From Varroa destructor (lineage: Eukaryota > Arthropoda > Arachnida > Mesostigmata > Varroidae), in NCBI RefSeq assembly GCF_002443255.2, contig NW_019211454.1:13986481-14050480 (forward strand): a stretch of 64,000 bases of DNA. Direction: 5' to 3'. Both the position numbers and the translations under genes were made by a program. This document shows, piece after piece, positions 1 through 12,958 of the stretch. The notes below the pieces were generated by a model. The model was not told the origin of the DNA. It worked only from the letters and a program-made list of their open reading frames with translations, and searched no databases. Each line of letters starts with the position of its first letter. Positions within the stretch are counted from its first letter, which is position 1.

Positions 1-920
1 TACTATTTTGTGCCATTTACTTCGTAAGAACAATTACCAATATGGCCAATTAATGTCTATCATTTGTTTGGTTAGCGTAGCTTCTCCACAGGCTCCAATC
101 CAGTTGATTTGCGGAACGTTTCAATTTGGTTGTTTTTCTTGTTTGATGTGTCATTGCCTTTATTGTTATCTTCGTCACCAACGAAGCTGTACGCATTTCA
201 ACTTAAGGCGGGTACCTATAATATAACAATTAGTTACAAGAGCCTAGAAGCCTTCGTTGCCTTCTGCTATTGCATCGCTTAATCTATTACGATTCGTGAT
301 TTAGCTTCCCAAAAGCACTGATGCATGATCATTCGTTGCGTCTCAGAGTTGGCTTCACGCCTGATCATTGCGGAGATCCTTCACGGCAAATACCGTGGCA
401 ACGATTTTCTGCCACGATCATCGCCGCTGAATCGACCTTTGATCAGATCACCTTTGACCAAGAAGGAAGGTGGATTGAATTATAAAAAAACAGCGACTGA
501 TTCCGAAACGGTGAACGAAGGAGGGGCAAATGAAACTGACAGCTTTACTCTGTACAGAGGGAATTAAAGTTCGCGAGACGAAAAGGGAAAAATAGATTGT
601 GGAACAGACAAAGCATTCACTGCAATAGGCTGTTATACTGCACACAACATATTACAGAGTAGAAGCTGACGATTGCCATTAAAATTAGATGAAAATATAC
701 TAGATTCTCACGGAAACCGCAAACGGTGATGACCGATATCGAGTTCATATCTACCCTTATTTACAGACTTCGAAATAAACACCGCGAATATATTTGAGCT
801 GCGATAGATTCCGTAATAGGTAGACGCGTGCTTCGAAGTCCAAACTTGAAGGGATAAACAAGTTACCGCAAGATTAAGCTAACAGCAGTTCAACGGCACA
901 ACTATGGGTTAGGGTTCGGC

Positions 921-958
921 TCAGCCGGCCGGCCGGTCGGTCAGTCAGTCAGTCAGAC
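921..958. repeat. GGCC/GGTC/AGTC tetranucleotide repeat
   Basis: A compound tetranucleotide microsatellite in which GGCC units grade into GGTC and then CAGT/AGTC units. It lies in the gene-poor region and has no visible function. Confidence 0.85.
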
Positions 959-3900
959 GATTTAATACCGTAGTTCGAAATACTCTACAATCTGATAACA
1001 GCGCAATGCCAATATTCGCAACAAACGACGGCAGTGATTGCGTGAAACGAATATATATAGACTACCTAAATGACTGTTCTGTTTCGTGTCATTTCATGTT
1101 TCTTATGCTATATATTATATGCCAAGTCGGTTTACGACCGGACTGGCGACTGAGTCTCTGGCGCGCAGCTACCTACGGACTAGAAACACGCAGAGTGCCT
1201 GGAGCACTACTTTCTGTTGATGACTGCCTCCGTAGCGCCCTCGACGTTCAGGCAACGGGTGGCGCAGCAACAGGAAACTATTCGTGAAGAAAGATTTCCT
1301 AAGCCAATAATCTCTTAAGTTTAATGATAGTCGTTCGATAACATAAACAGCAAAGTCACCCTTGTCGGGGAGTCCATTGATCAGCATGCATCCATCCACA
1401 AAAACATATGGATGGTATGCGTACCTTTATGTAAGCAGAAGCAGTCGTCACTAAACGGCTAATTTTATTGGCACACTCCCTAAAATACCTTGACGGTTCG
1501 TAGGGCGTACGGGGCGAATCGATCCCCCCTCGCTGTCTCATATAAAAGTTTGAATCAATTACGTACTGGCACCATACTTCCAGTAGACTTACATTTATTC
1601 GATGGCTATGGGGCGAAGTGCGCCATCTTCGTTGTAAGCGAAAATTAGTCTCAAAACTACCACGCCTTGATAATCAAATCACGAAGTAAATAACATCGAA
1701 GAATAATAATACGTATTACCAAGCTAGTTCCGTGTAGTTTTCGGTAGTGAGGCCGCATGAAGGACACATGCATAACTGGAATAGTGACTAGTAGGCATTA
1801 TTTCATATTTACTAGCTTGGTAGTGGCCTGCAGACAAATCACAGAACAGCGCTCCTTGTCACCATACAGCTATAGTGACGAATAAAAAACTACTGCGAAA
1901 AGTTCCACAAATTCATTTGACTGATTAACTACCGTACTCTTTAGGACACATCGGAGTGAAGCACCGCACGACTACTCTATTGCCCCTCCCCGACTTTCCA
2001 GCAGGACACGACTGAGTTCAAACTCGATCGTCATCATCAGGGTCGCAGCGAGCATCAAACACCCCCTTCGTAATTCCATCGATTTGTGTGCTACATTTAA
2101 CAGATGCTGTATCCAATCGTATGTACCTCTGAGCTTGTTGTTTTCAAAATGAGCAAAACTTATTGGTAGTTTCCAGTAGGCTAAGAGCCGTATCCTTAGG
2201 ATAATGATAACGGTGATATAGTCATCGTCGTGTAGATAAATTGCATCTCCCCCTATAATTCTGCGAGAGTTTACTGTTGATTGTCGGCAGCGCAAGCGAC
2301 CAGGCCGCCGTTGCCGCATCGCTTCCTAAAGCATATAGCCGTAGAAAAATTAGTAGCAGATAAAGGCGATAATCGATCATCCCTCGAACAATCAGCACAT
2401 GCTTTAACGACACGAAAATAAGAAAAAAAATGACCATACGGCCATTAGAGTGAGTCGGTTTGATGACTACGTAGATCAAAGCATGTCAATGGATCAGAAA
2501 TCTCGCCTAGGATAAGTAGAACAACGGTGGCCATAGAGATCTGCGATTTGTACCATGTGAGTCCTGTTCTCCGAATCATCGCCGCTCTGTCGTAGATCTC
2601 GTCTGCTAGTTAGTCCAGCCGGTGGCTCGATAACTTTTTGCGCTTCGGTAGGAATTTCTCTATGTTTATTGGAAATTTACGCAATTGAGAAAATAATTTG
2701 TGGAAAATTCTTGTTGATCCGGCAAACGAAAAATAGATGCCTGTTGTCATTTAAAAAGTCAATCTTGACAAACCGCGATCTACGGCGAGCAATTCCATTC
2801 ATCATACAGATATACTATCAATATATAGTGCATACTAACGTGAACTTCTACGTGAACGTCATTATTGCAGGAACGAAAGTTACATCGTAGACGTTGTTCA
2901 CAGACGCAGAGTCATCATTTCGATTTAGTCCTGCCGACCATACGAAATCGGCCAGATTATAGACGAGAGCAGTCGATTTGAACGGTTCGATGAACGAGTT
3001 TCAAACGCAATCTCATTCCTCCTCTTGATGTTGCTTAACGGTAATGTACATTTCCCCACGAATACTGTCCCATGAGTAGCCGCCACTGTTTGGCAGTATA
3101 ATCCATTGAGTAGCTAGATATAAGCTGTAGTCACTGATACAAATCGCCTGTTTATAAAAAAAAAAATCTGATCGTTGAATAACGGGCCAACGAGCTTTAC
3201 AATCCCGCCCTGTCCGTAGATCACGTATCTGGTATGCGTTCTGCCTACTGTGCCCCATGAGCCTAGTCAAGTTCGACTTAGATTTTCGACGGCATAAAGT
3301 TTAATGGCGATGTGAGAAGATTCTTCTTCGAAAACGGCCTAAACGATCGAGAGCGGTAGGTTTAGTACGAGTTCGCATCTCCATCATATATATATATATA
3401 GTGCTTGAATTTCAGGCCACGTTTTACGGCAGGCTCCTTATTCTACATCGTTCTTAACCATATAGGATATGCTGAAAAAATAACAATCAAGTTACCGTTT
3501 GTTGGATCGTAGGAGTAAACGGATAGAGATAATGTGTAAGTCAGCATTGCAAAGTGCGTGAGAAACGCAATGAAATTTGCTGCACGTTGAGGCAATTACG
3601 TACAACATTGTGAAAAGCATTGATTATCTAGTAGGGTCTTGATGTGTTTTACTATGCCTTTTGAAACTTTGATGATGTTAAGTTTCTAACGAGTGTGGTA
3701 TTTGACAACCCAGCCCAGACGAACAGAGACGTTTTCGTAATGTAAGAGATAATGCTATAGAAAGTTCAGTATCAAATTTATGACCTCATTGCCCACTTAA
3801 TCTGCTGCGTGAAATGTTACACTTTAGAGCATTAGACCGCATTAGAACAATTAGATCATAAAATATCCAGGCGAAAATTAATCCATAGGCCATGATGCCT

Positions 3901-4260
3901 ATGTGCCTATTTCTGTTGCAAACGGCAAAAGTTACCAAAACGGAAATCAACTATTACCTATTTCGTTCTGTCCCCCCATTCCACAATGCATCGTATTATA
4001 AGCTTCCTTTTATCACCTTTTTTTTTTACTATTCTATAGTAACATCTACCGAGCAAAGTGTCTTCTGCCCAAGTCCATCTTGTAATAAAACTATTTTTAG
4101 GATATCGCTTTTAATTATTGGGAGCGTGAAATAATAAGCTCCCACACGCGCCCCTTATAACTAATCGACTGTTTCAACAACACAAGACACAATAACACTA
4201 TCTCACCATTTTTCAGCTACCTTTTGTGCCACGGTTCATGTTTGACGGGTACTGCCAATA

Positions 4261-4320
4261 CACAATATAAGCTGAACCAAATAACTATTTACCAGTTATT
4301 TGGTGCAGGTTATATTGTAT
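4261..4320. repeat. Imperfect inverted repeat (hairpin)
   Basis: Arms at 4262-4286 and 4294-4318 pair over about 25 positions with two mismatches around a 7-base loop. The outer part of the stem is AT-rich and the inner part is mixed. There are no flanking target-site duplications or coding sequence that I can see. It could be a decayed palindromic element or a folded transcript. Confidence 0.65.
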
Positions 4321-5097
4321 ATATTTACTAGAATAATGAACATATCGAAGATAATTAACTGTACTAAACACTTCTACCCTCACCAAGATCCTGGTACCTT
4401 TTCGCCATTTTTGCCATTGCTTTTTAATATATCTAAAAGCAGTCGGCCAGAAGCGTAATCATCCTGCAAGTTGTTCTAACCATAGCCGTATGATAGGCAG
4501 GAACTAGCGGTCTTACGCTAGTATATTTCGCGACAGTTAACACTTCGACCGCCAATGGTAGATTTTTTTCGTTGTCGTTTCGAAGCACAAACTACAAGTT
4601 CGTCGCGCCAGTAATTTGAATAACCAGGGTCTGCTTGTGGCAACACATTCTGCATCGTACTGCCATACGTGTACAACTAACAACGGGCACTTGTTGCGCG
4701 AATCAGCTACGCTAATTCCCACCCACCTACACTTCATTGCAGTGTTCACCTTGGACAGAAGATGCACTGAAGTAGTGGCAAGACAGCTTACAAATGCACC
4801 AAAACCGACAGGTCATCGTTTAGAGTAGCATCATTTCCCAGAAACATGGTGGCACCATCGCTACCTAACATAAGCATTTTCAGAACAAGATATGTTATCC
4901 CGAAATAGTGCTACCCAAGTGTTATCACTGCCGAACAAAATTGTTAACTTTTGTTATCGTGTGGCCTGATTCAGATCGCTTCCTGTGTCCCTAGTTAATC
5001 GTCCGGCGAGCATTAAGAAAGGACTTGGATAGGACCAAGCCATGAGTTTGGAACATTTATGGCCTTGTGGCAAAATTCTTGTGCGTTTTCGATTACG

Positions 5098-5118
5098 CCC
5101 GCCCGCCCGCCCGCCCGT
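5098..5118. repeat. (GCCC)n microsatellite
   Basis: About five GCCC units in an otherwise AT-rich stretch. The minus strand therefore carries four or more GGG runs separated by single C bases, which fits the G-quadruplex consensus. Confidence 0.85.
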
Positions 5119-7444
5119 CCTGCCAGAGGTAGGGCAGATGTAGCCAACACCGCCTGAGATAGATTAGGGGCAACGTTGCTGGCGACGCGCCGCAGGTCTA
5201 CTAGGCTAACTTATTCTTGCCGCAGTTGCCAAAGCGTTGCATCGATAATTATCGCAGCTAGCTTTTTTGCCTTCGCAATATAGATATACATACAGGTTCA
5301 CAACAGTAGGAATAACGAAATCGAAAACTAGGTATAACACCGTGATATGAGGAAATGCGACGTTATTGTTACTGGCCAAGTTTTGTGATCGTTAAAAAAT
5401 ACGGAGAAGCTGTAACGGCCCGAGCTATACCCGTTCGGCAGTAGCAACAGCATTATAGGTGTTCAGGATGGAACAGAGATAAATTGACAGCAAGCGAGAG
5501 ACTCGTAACAAATAAAAAAATATCTGTGTAACCTGGAAACTGCTGGTGTGCTTGAAACGGAAGCCGTTTGATTTTCTTAGTCTATAAGGCTATCTTTGTT
5601 TTATCCTGCAGAAATGTACCTAGTAATCCATGATATAAAGATTTTCATTTCCCGCGTGCCGCATTGGATTTCCATGGGACACTAACAACGGTGTTCTTCG
5701 ACGGTCCGGACCCGCAATACAGCGGCTGGTTTTTGTGGCTACTTTAGACTCGAATATAGTGGGTATGGCGGTAGGGGAAAAAGGGAGAAATAAAAAAAAA
5801 GAGTGTCAATAAAAAAGTTTGAAAGTGGAAAGCTAAAGAAGGCAACATCATGAAGGATATATCAGGCAACTTGAAAGCTAAAACCAACCATCAAATAAGC
5901 CAGCGACCCAGAGTGGCCGGTCATAATCGTAACAATGGCAACAGGCCAAGCTGACGTCACGTGGGTACAGGCGCTATCGCCGACAATAATGATGGCGCAG
6001 CCGACCCGAAAGCATAAAGAAAACTCGCAATCTTTTACCAGAGCACAAGCAGTTGCTATCTGTGGGCAAAAGAAAGCATTACAAATTTGCTGTATTTGAA
6101 GGCTTATGTTGCTGACGCTTTTCCGTATTCCCAGATTTTGCCAATGTGTGGCGGTGTGCATCTGTCTGTGCTTGTGTGTGTTTAAGATCCATCTGTTGCA
6201 TGTCTAAGCAAGCGAACGACAAATCGACCCAATCTACCTTCAATATGAAGTAGAGTCAAAAAGACAAGGCAAAAAATCGATGACCACTTTTTTGAACCAG
6301 CTCTGCAGTACACCGCTTCACGAAAGTAGCCTACACCGTTCGTGCTTTAACGAGACTGACTAAAAAAGACCGTAGGAGAAGGAAACACGAAGCCAAGACT
6401 GATCTGCTAGCCAGAAGCTAAAAGCTTTTTTACGGTAGCATTTGTTAGCCTCACGAGTTCCTAAAGTCTTACATACTGCTTTGCCGGCCATTTCCGCCCT
6501 GTCCTCACCACATGTAATCAGATGTGTTTAAACTATTTAAAGCTGGAAGCATTGTTATTTTTAGGATATTATTATTGTGAATCGGTCATAGATGTAAGCT
6601 ACTGAAGTGGAAGATGGATGATACATATTAACGAAAAGGGAAAAAATAATGTGCTCTAAGACCTAAGACCGAACTTGTTGGAAACAAATTAAATCATTAG
6701 GGATAGTCTATGATAGATGTCCGATTTTAATAGCAGGAAACAAATATTAAGCCTGCCAGTATCACCAGGTATTAAATGTTTGACTATCTGCATTGGACTA
6801 CCTAAGAAAACGCATAGGAACGTCGAGAAAATGGCGTTTAAAAGCATTACGGTCAAACAGTTGAAGTATGAGGTTTTATCCTCTGGTTCAATGCTCTAGT
6901 TTGATATAGGTGATTCCGCAACGGAATGTCTCCTATAATATGAAAACGAGTTAACTGTAAAATTAGTTTCATTAAAAATTCAAGTTTTTCCATCTATAAA
7001 AAAATGTCGTTCTATATCGGGAGCCAGTATTCACTTCGCCTTAGTGTTCCTTAGTAGAATTCGCTATTTTAGGACACCCAACATATACGGCGTCTCGAAT
7101 CCAATAGATGAATTTGGTGTAAGAGTCTAAGCAAACGTTGCTCAGATTAAAAATATTCGCTTAGGTTCTTCTCGAACGTTTTGATTGAATTAGGTAATAG
7201 CCGTATCCAACCTAAAAAGGTACGATCTTTGCGTCATAACCACAATTGACTCCCGACCACAAACTGAAGGATCAGTTTCATCTGAGGTTGGTCTTCATCA
7301 GCCGGCCACCCACCATAAACATGCTTCGTCCAAGAAGAAGCCTTAGGTATAACATAGCACAGCCTGTAGGCAGTGCGCTGTACTGACATGACGTCATCAC
7401 CGCGCCCCTATGTATTCCGCATACCTGTCTCTTCTATACTATAT

Positions 7445-7474
7445 AATATTGTTTTTCGCGTAAAAAACAATATT
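7445..7474. repeat. Short perfect hairpin
   Basis: The arm at 7445-7456 (AATATTGTTTTT) is matched by its reverse complement at about 7463-7474, leaving a loop of about six bases. It is AT-rich and lies in non-coding sequence. Confidence 0.6.
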
Positions 7475-10400
7475 GCAAAATATATTCATGTTTTTTTTCC
7501 AAATTAACAAAATTTGTACCGGAGTAAAAACTATAAAGAAATATGTTGTGCGCACACAGTAACCTTATACCTATCTAGAGAAGCTCAAAGATGTGAGAGG
7601 TGTTGAAAGGAAGGTGTGAGCCCAAAGATGGCAGCTTTCTAATCTAAGATATCGAAAAATAAAAATTTGTTGACTTACAATTAATTGTGCCTATTGTTTT
7701 GTTTGTGCATTCATGTGCATAAAGCTAATTCTGTCTATCATATGTGCTATGCCATGTTAGCGTCCATGTTTTAAATTCTCCATTTGTCATTATTTGTTCG
7801 GTTTTCCACTGCGTAGCGTTTCCCTAATTTGTTCATCACATTGTGTGTAGCATTGTATCGTTTAGAACGCCATCCTCGTGCTTACCAAAGCTCTGATACT
7901 AATTCGATCTTTCTGACATTGTTGTGGTCATTGCCACCATTATCAGCAGCAGCAGTGCCCTAATCACCAGTGTCCGTACCGTGCCGCTAGGGATTAGTTA
8001 TAACTAGACTATCTTCAGCAGCGGTTTCTTTCTGTTTCCTCGCGTCAGTATGTATCATACGCCAGTCTACTCCCAGCTACAGAAAACCAGAGACGTTTTC
8101 CCATTTTATCTCCTTTTTCATCGTACTAGAAATGGCACTACCACTACAGTCGACCGAGTAACGCCCAGCTGCCGCTGTCGTTGGCGCGCGCGCAGCTACT
8201 GCGTGAAAATAATCGAGTTTACCAAAACAACTCATCATTGAGATGAGCCAAGCTAGATGCCGAAATCTATAGAAACGAGCATTCCGCTTTCTGTGGTACG
8301 CGCACCGACAGACACATATTACCAAATAAACGTACTAATCTATTTACATAATGTTTCTATCGTATCTCATTGCTTTCTGCGTAGACGCGTCCTATAACGT
8401 TTGTTCGGTTGTACGGGAGCTGCACGGTACATTGCTACTAATCGTTGCACACCGGAGACACATTTGCGTCGGGTGAGATGGTATGAGCGCAAACGGCTGC
8501 AGTGGCAGCCGTGCAAGCCAGCACACGTTCGAAAGAACGACGACGAAGCTCAAGCGACGCTCTTACTAGCTGATTTCGTATGAAGTATCGCCAACGAGTT
8601 GCTATGTTGACGTTGATTACCTCGACTGATGTCAGTTTGTATGAGGAACAAGGGCCGATGGCAGTGTTTAGTATCAGATGTTACTATAATACGTATTTAT
8701 TGAAAGCTATTGATTAGACCTCCTTTACAATCATCAGATGATGATAAATATGTTCATGATGTAGCTCCTTGCCAAACATTTTTGGTTTCGTAATTGAATG
8801 TTACATAATAATTTTTCAAATTTCGATTAGATAGCAGACCGTTCAGAGGTTCGTTTTGTAATTTACTATGGATTAAAAATTGCCAGGGCATCGGAGTTTG
8901 AGCCGAAAAGTATCAACAACGCTGGCCGTACGACAGTAGATACACATTTAATGGTTAGTTAGTACATGTGTTAAACAATATGTAGCAGCAATGCACGGGC
9001 ACAATTGGACATGTCGAACGTTCGAAACACTGCCTATTCATATGCGAACCAAATGTAGCATATATATTAGGTTATGTCGAACCGCAAACATATTCTACAT
9101 AGATCATACACAACAATGGAGTGGCCCTGTTATAAAAGACCGCACCAGCAAACTCGGATTTTAATATAACGCCTGGCTACATTGTTTGTGCCTTACTGAT
9201 GTTGGACAAAGGCCCATATGCACTGTTTCCATACGTGTCTAATATGCTTATTTTCACAACTCTCACATCAACCGCTGCCGGTCGAACGTTTAGGATAACA
9301 CCTGATTTAGGTGCCTAATTTCATTGTTTTTGCGCATCGATTAATTGCCCTAGAAATTTTTCTAAACAAAGATAAAAGTCAAAGCAATTTCGCCACACTC
9401 ACCAACCGGCCAATGTTCCTCTATATTTTCTGTTTGCAAGGGTCGGCGTCGTTAGGCGATGTTCAGCAATTAATCGACAATATTGTCATGATTGGCCAAT
9501 GATCAATCCATTACGATTCAAAACCAGCGGCGGCGCTGTCGACACTAAAACGACAGACATTATGGAATGATGGTTGCTATACCCCAATAATAAGCATCTA
9601 TACAGATTGCCCTGTGCTGTGTTGGGGTGGAGTCTCATCTAGCCACTGCACTGCCCCACATGGACAAGCGTCCATTAGCGGCTAACCGATCAGCGGGCTA
9701 GCTAGAATACCCTAAGTGTGATCACAAGCTCAACTTCATATACGAGAAATGCACGCACATTAACAAACGTCAGGTACACCGATGATAACAGATTTATTCG
9801 ACTAGCTTACTCAGAAACAATACGACATCTAGAACCGAATGACTATATCTCGGAACTGATAGTCGTAACACAACTAGACCGAATAGCTGCGAAGCTTTAA
9901 CGTTGAAGTTAAAACTTCACGATGCGACAATCGTTCCAATGGCAACCATAACAACTGGGAACAGCAGCGACAGGCCCAGATACAAAAGATTCTAACACGA
10001 AAAACCACGCCTTCCTTGGCCCAACATCGAGCATTAGCCATTTCACCGTTCGACGGTTGACACTCACCGAATCGAAAAGGATACTGAGTACAGCTGACAA
10101 GATGAGCCACGCAGTCGGTCCACGAATCACTGAGCATAGGAGAAGGCCTCCATTAGCATTACAAAAAGCACCGTTACCGCTTGTGGAAAGACACGAATTA
10201 GCTGGTTGCTCCAGTGACCAGCTTACTTCTTGTCGGCGCGTTGTTTCTCTAAGAACGCTCCTCCTTAGCCTTATCTTGGCTAGTTAATTTTGTGATTCTC
10301 CTATCAGTCGAGCGAGAGACCCCGCACTGGATAGCAGGCTTGGCGTCGACCCAACTAGGCCAAAACGACGCGGGCCGTACTGCTCTTCGATGAAGATCAA

Positions 10401-12183
10401 GTTAGAGAAGTGAAAAGATGAGCACCAAGTAAGAGAGCAGGCAACAGTTGACACGACTTCCCAGCGAAGAGTGTCCCGAAATGTACGTACTCTAAACTTC
10501 AAAGTCGTCGTTGTATCCTTATGGGTCTTTTGCTCTGTTGAAACGCGTGCACTTGTCCTATACGACACGCTTTGCACTATTGTTGCCACCATTGATAATC
10601 AATTCGATAGTACTTTTCAGTAGTTTGAAGTGCTATGCATTGCAATGCTAACTAGACTCGCCGCCGGCCAATATTAGCATCAGGCAACGGCATCACCCGT
10701 TGTAGTTCGCTACTCATCGCGGTCAGCTGGGTACCAGCGGTGGTGGGCAGGAGAAGTAAGAAGAAATTCTTACAGAATTCTTACAGCAGATGACATATAC
10801 ACAGTCACGCCCGCTCATATACACCGACAGCCAATGAGAGAAACAGCTTTTGACTTAAGGAGCTGGCTATCACTTCTTATGACGTTTGCCCCCTTCGGCG
10901 CTTTGCCACATACGCACCAGTAACGTCGTTGCAGTCGCCGTCTGCAGGAAGAGCCACCGCAACGGTCAGTCACACACTAGTCAGCGCTCACCGCAGACCG
11001 AACGACGTATAAACGCTACTGTGCCCAACAGCAGTGAGAAGCACAAGACTGAGTGACAAGCAACAACCCGAGTACACCCCCACCTCGTCGAACTAGCACT
11101 TCGCTGGCTGACTCCTTAACTGATAGTGCGTTTTGTCTGGGCATCGAATAAGCGATTAGTGGCATGCATCTGACACGTACGCTACCGCACTGCCGCAATT
11201 GTACGAATGCAGTAAATAGCAGCGACAGCTATACGGTGAAAACTGTAGTAGGTAAATACAGAATTTTTTCACGTTTGGCCACCCTTGTCTATGCGTGATC
11301 GGTAGACAAGATCCGTAGTATCTATATTGCCTACGGGTGATGTTATACGTAAAAAAAAAACACTACCATTACGACCATTACCGCACTGACGCTAACGTTG
11401 GACGATGGCTAGGTGCGATGAGCCAAACGGAGCTGCTGTCCTCATTGACGAACTGCAAAGGCCATCACTGCTGATGGTGACAGCAGCGAGTGGGACGCAG
11501 TGAGATCTACGGCAGATTGTCCATTCCCTCGCCTGGCAAAGGTAGCCGCCAGCTATTCAGTGTAATGCGTGCGCAAACTTGGTCGGATTTGTGTATTTAG
11601 TCTTGACAAGACTAGATGTAGCCCAAGAATCCAGCTGAAATAGAGCAATTCGTCGTTCAAATCAAACTAATTGATCGAAGTAACTACTACATGATAAGTA
11701 CATAGTATAAATAATTAATACAATTTCTTCCATCTATAAAACGGTAGAAACATGTCGGGAGTAAATGTGAACTCTTTTGCTCATTATAATATGAAGCGAC
11801 ACAATGTTTGTAAAGGAATTGAAATAGAAAAAATGAAAATAGACTGTTCGTATAGAACGTGTAGAGAGGACAACTTGAAGTTTCCGTTCGGCTACAACAT
11901 CGAAAAGCTAATGATTGCGCTCTATTGCATATAGTTTAATGGTCTATATATTTTACATGTAAGCAATAAGTTTGCTCTGTGCGATGTGAGTAGCAGTCTG
12001 ACTGCTCAGGCAAACGACATCAAACGTCTATATCTTCAAACATAATCATCTTCTCATTGAAACGTCCTGTTCATATGCGGTTCATTTGGCAAAGTTTAGT
12101 GAAACAGCTTAATCGGACAGTTCGTGGCGTCATTAACTTTCGACAATCTTTACTACTTGCCGTTGATTTAGCGGACGCGAGAA

Positions 12184-12220
12184 GGGTGAGGGGGAGGCGG
12201 GGGTCAAAGTGGAGAGAGGG
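12184..12220 (+). other. G-rich tract, potential G-quadruplex
   Basis: Four runs of three to five G bases are seen on the plus strand within about 37 bases. The first three runs are tightly spaced and the fourth is separated by a longer loop. It lies about 0.75 kb upstream of the dihydrouridine synthase start. Confidence 0.5.
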
Positions 12221-12958
12221 CTAATGTTTGGAGTTCGCAGGCGCGACTAGACCGACCACATGGTTGACTACCCGCGAGTCCTCAATACCAACGTCTGTAC
12301 CGTAGCGCAGCTTCTCAGGTATGCGAAGAAGTAAATTTTACGAAATCTATCAAATATGAACAGTCAATAGAGCCAATAGAAGATTCGTAACATCGTCTAC
12401 GTCCTCATGCTACTATTATGAGCTATAACGATATATTTCCTTGTTCCCGATCGAAATATGTGCATGTTTTAGACATTTAGTAAACAATTGTGCTATAAAC
12501 AAAGATATAACTTGATATTTACTCGAATTACTGAATAAACTCTTAAGCGGATTTACATGGTAGAAATGAGTGTAAAGTGACGCATCGTAACATAGAATCA
12601 AAAGCAATGTTTTTACCTACCTGTTGAGGTTTTCTTTTTTAGGGTCTATCGATTGCGGTGCTCATAAGAAAAACTCTTACTGAATTGACACATAGGCTTA
12701 GATAACCGGTGACCTAGCATTGTATTTCATTATAATATACAATAGCAGCCGTAGTGACAATAGTTAGAAACATCGACGCTACTGTTATCAAGTATAAACA
12801 AAATGAAATGTGAAACAGTCGCGCCAAAATACGCGAGTAATAAACATCTGTTTATTACCTAACGATACTGAGTTCAAACCGCAACTCTACAGACACATTA
12901 CAAATTTCAGAACTGAGATTGGCCATAGGCTCTACTCGGGTGTCGACACTGATCTATC

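Larger units (their letters stand above)
1..12958. other. Gene-poor 5' region, no supported gene
   Basis: About 13 kb in which I see no reading frame with a recognisable protein family and no convincing chain of exons. All open frames are short (about 115 codons at most), of biased composition, and do not link through splice sites. The stretch carries GGTC/AGTC and GCCC microsatellites, G-rich tracts and two hairpins, listed separately. It could be intergenic sequence or a large intron or UTR of a gene lying mostly outside the window; the sequence alone does not decide. Confidence 0.6.

Noticed and set aside
905..920. GGGTTAGGGTT resembling telomere repeat
   Set aside because: Only about two units and no array; chance match.
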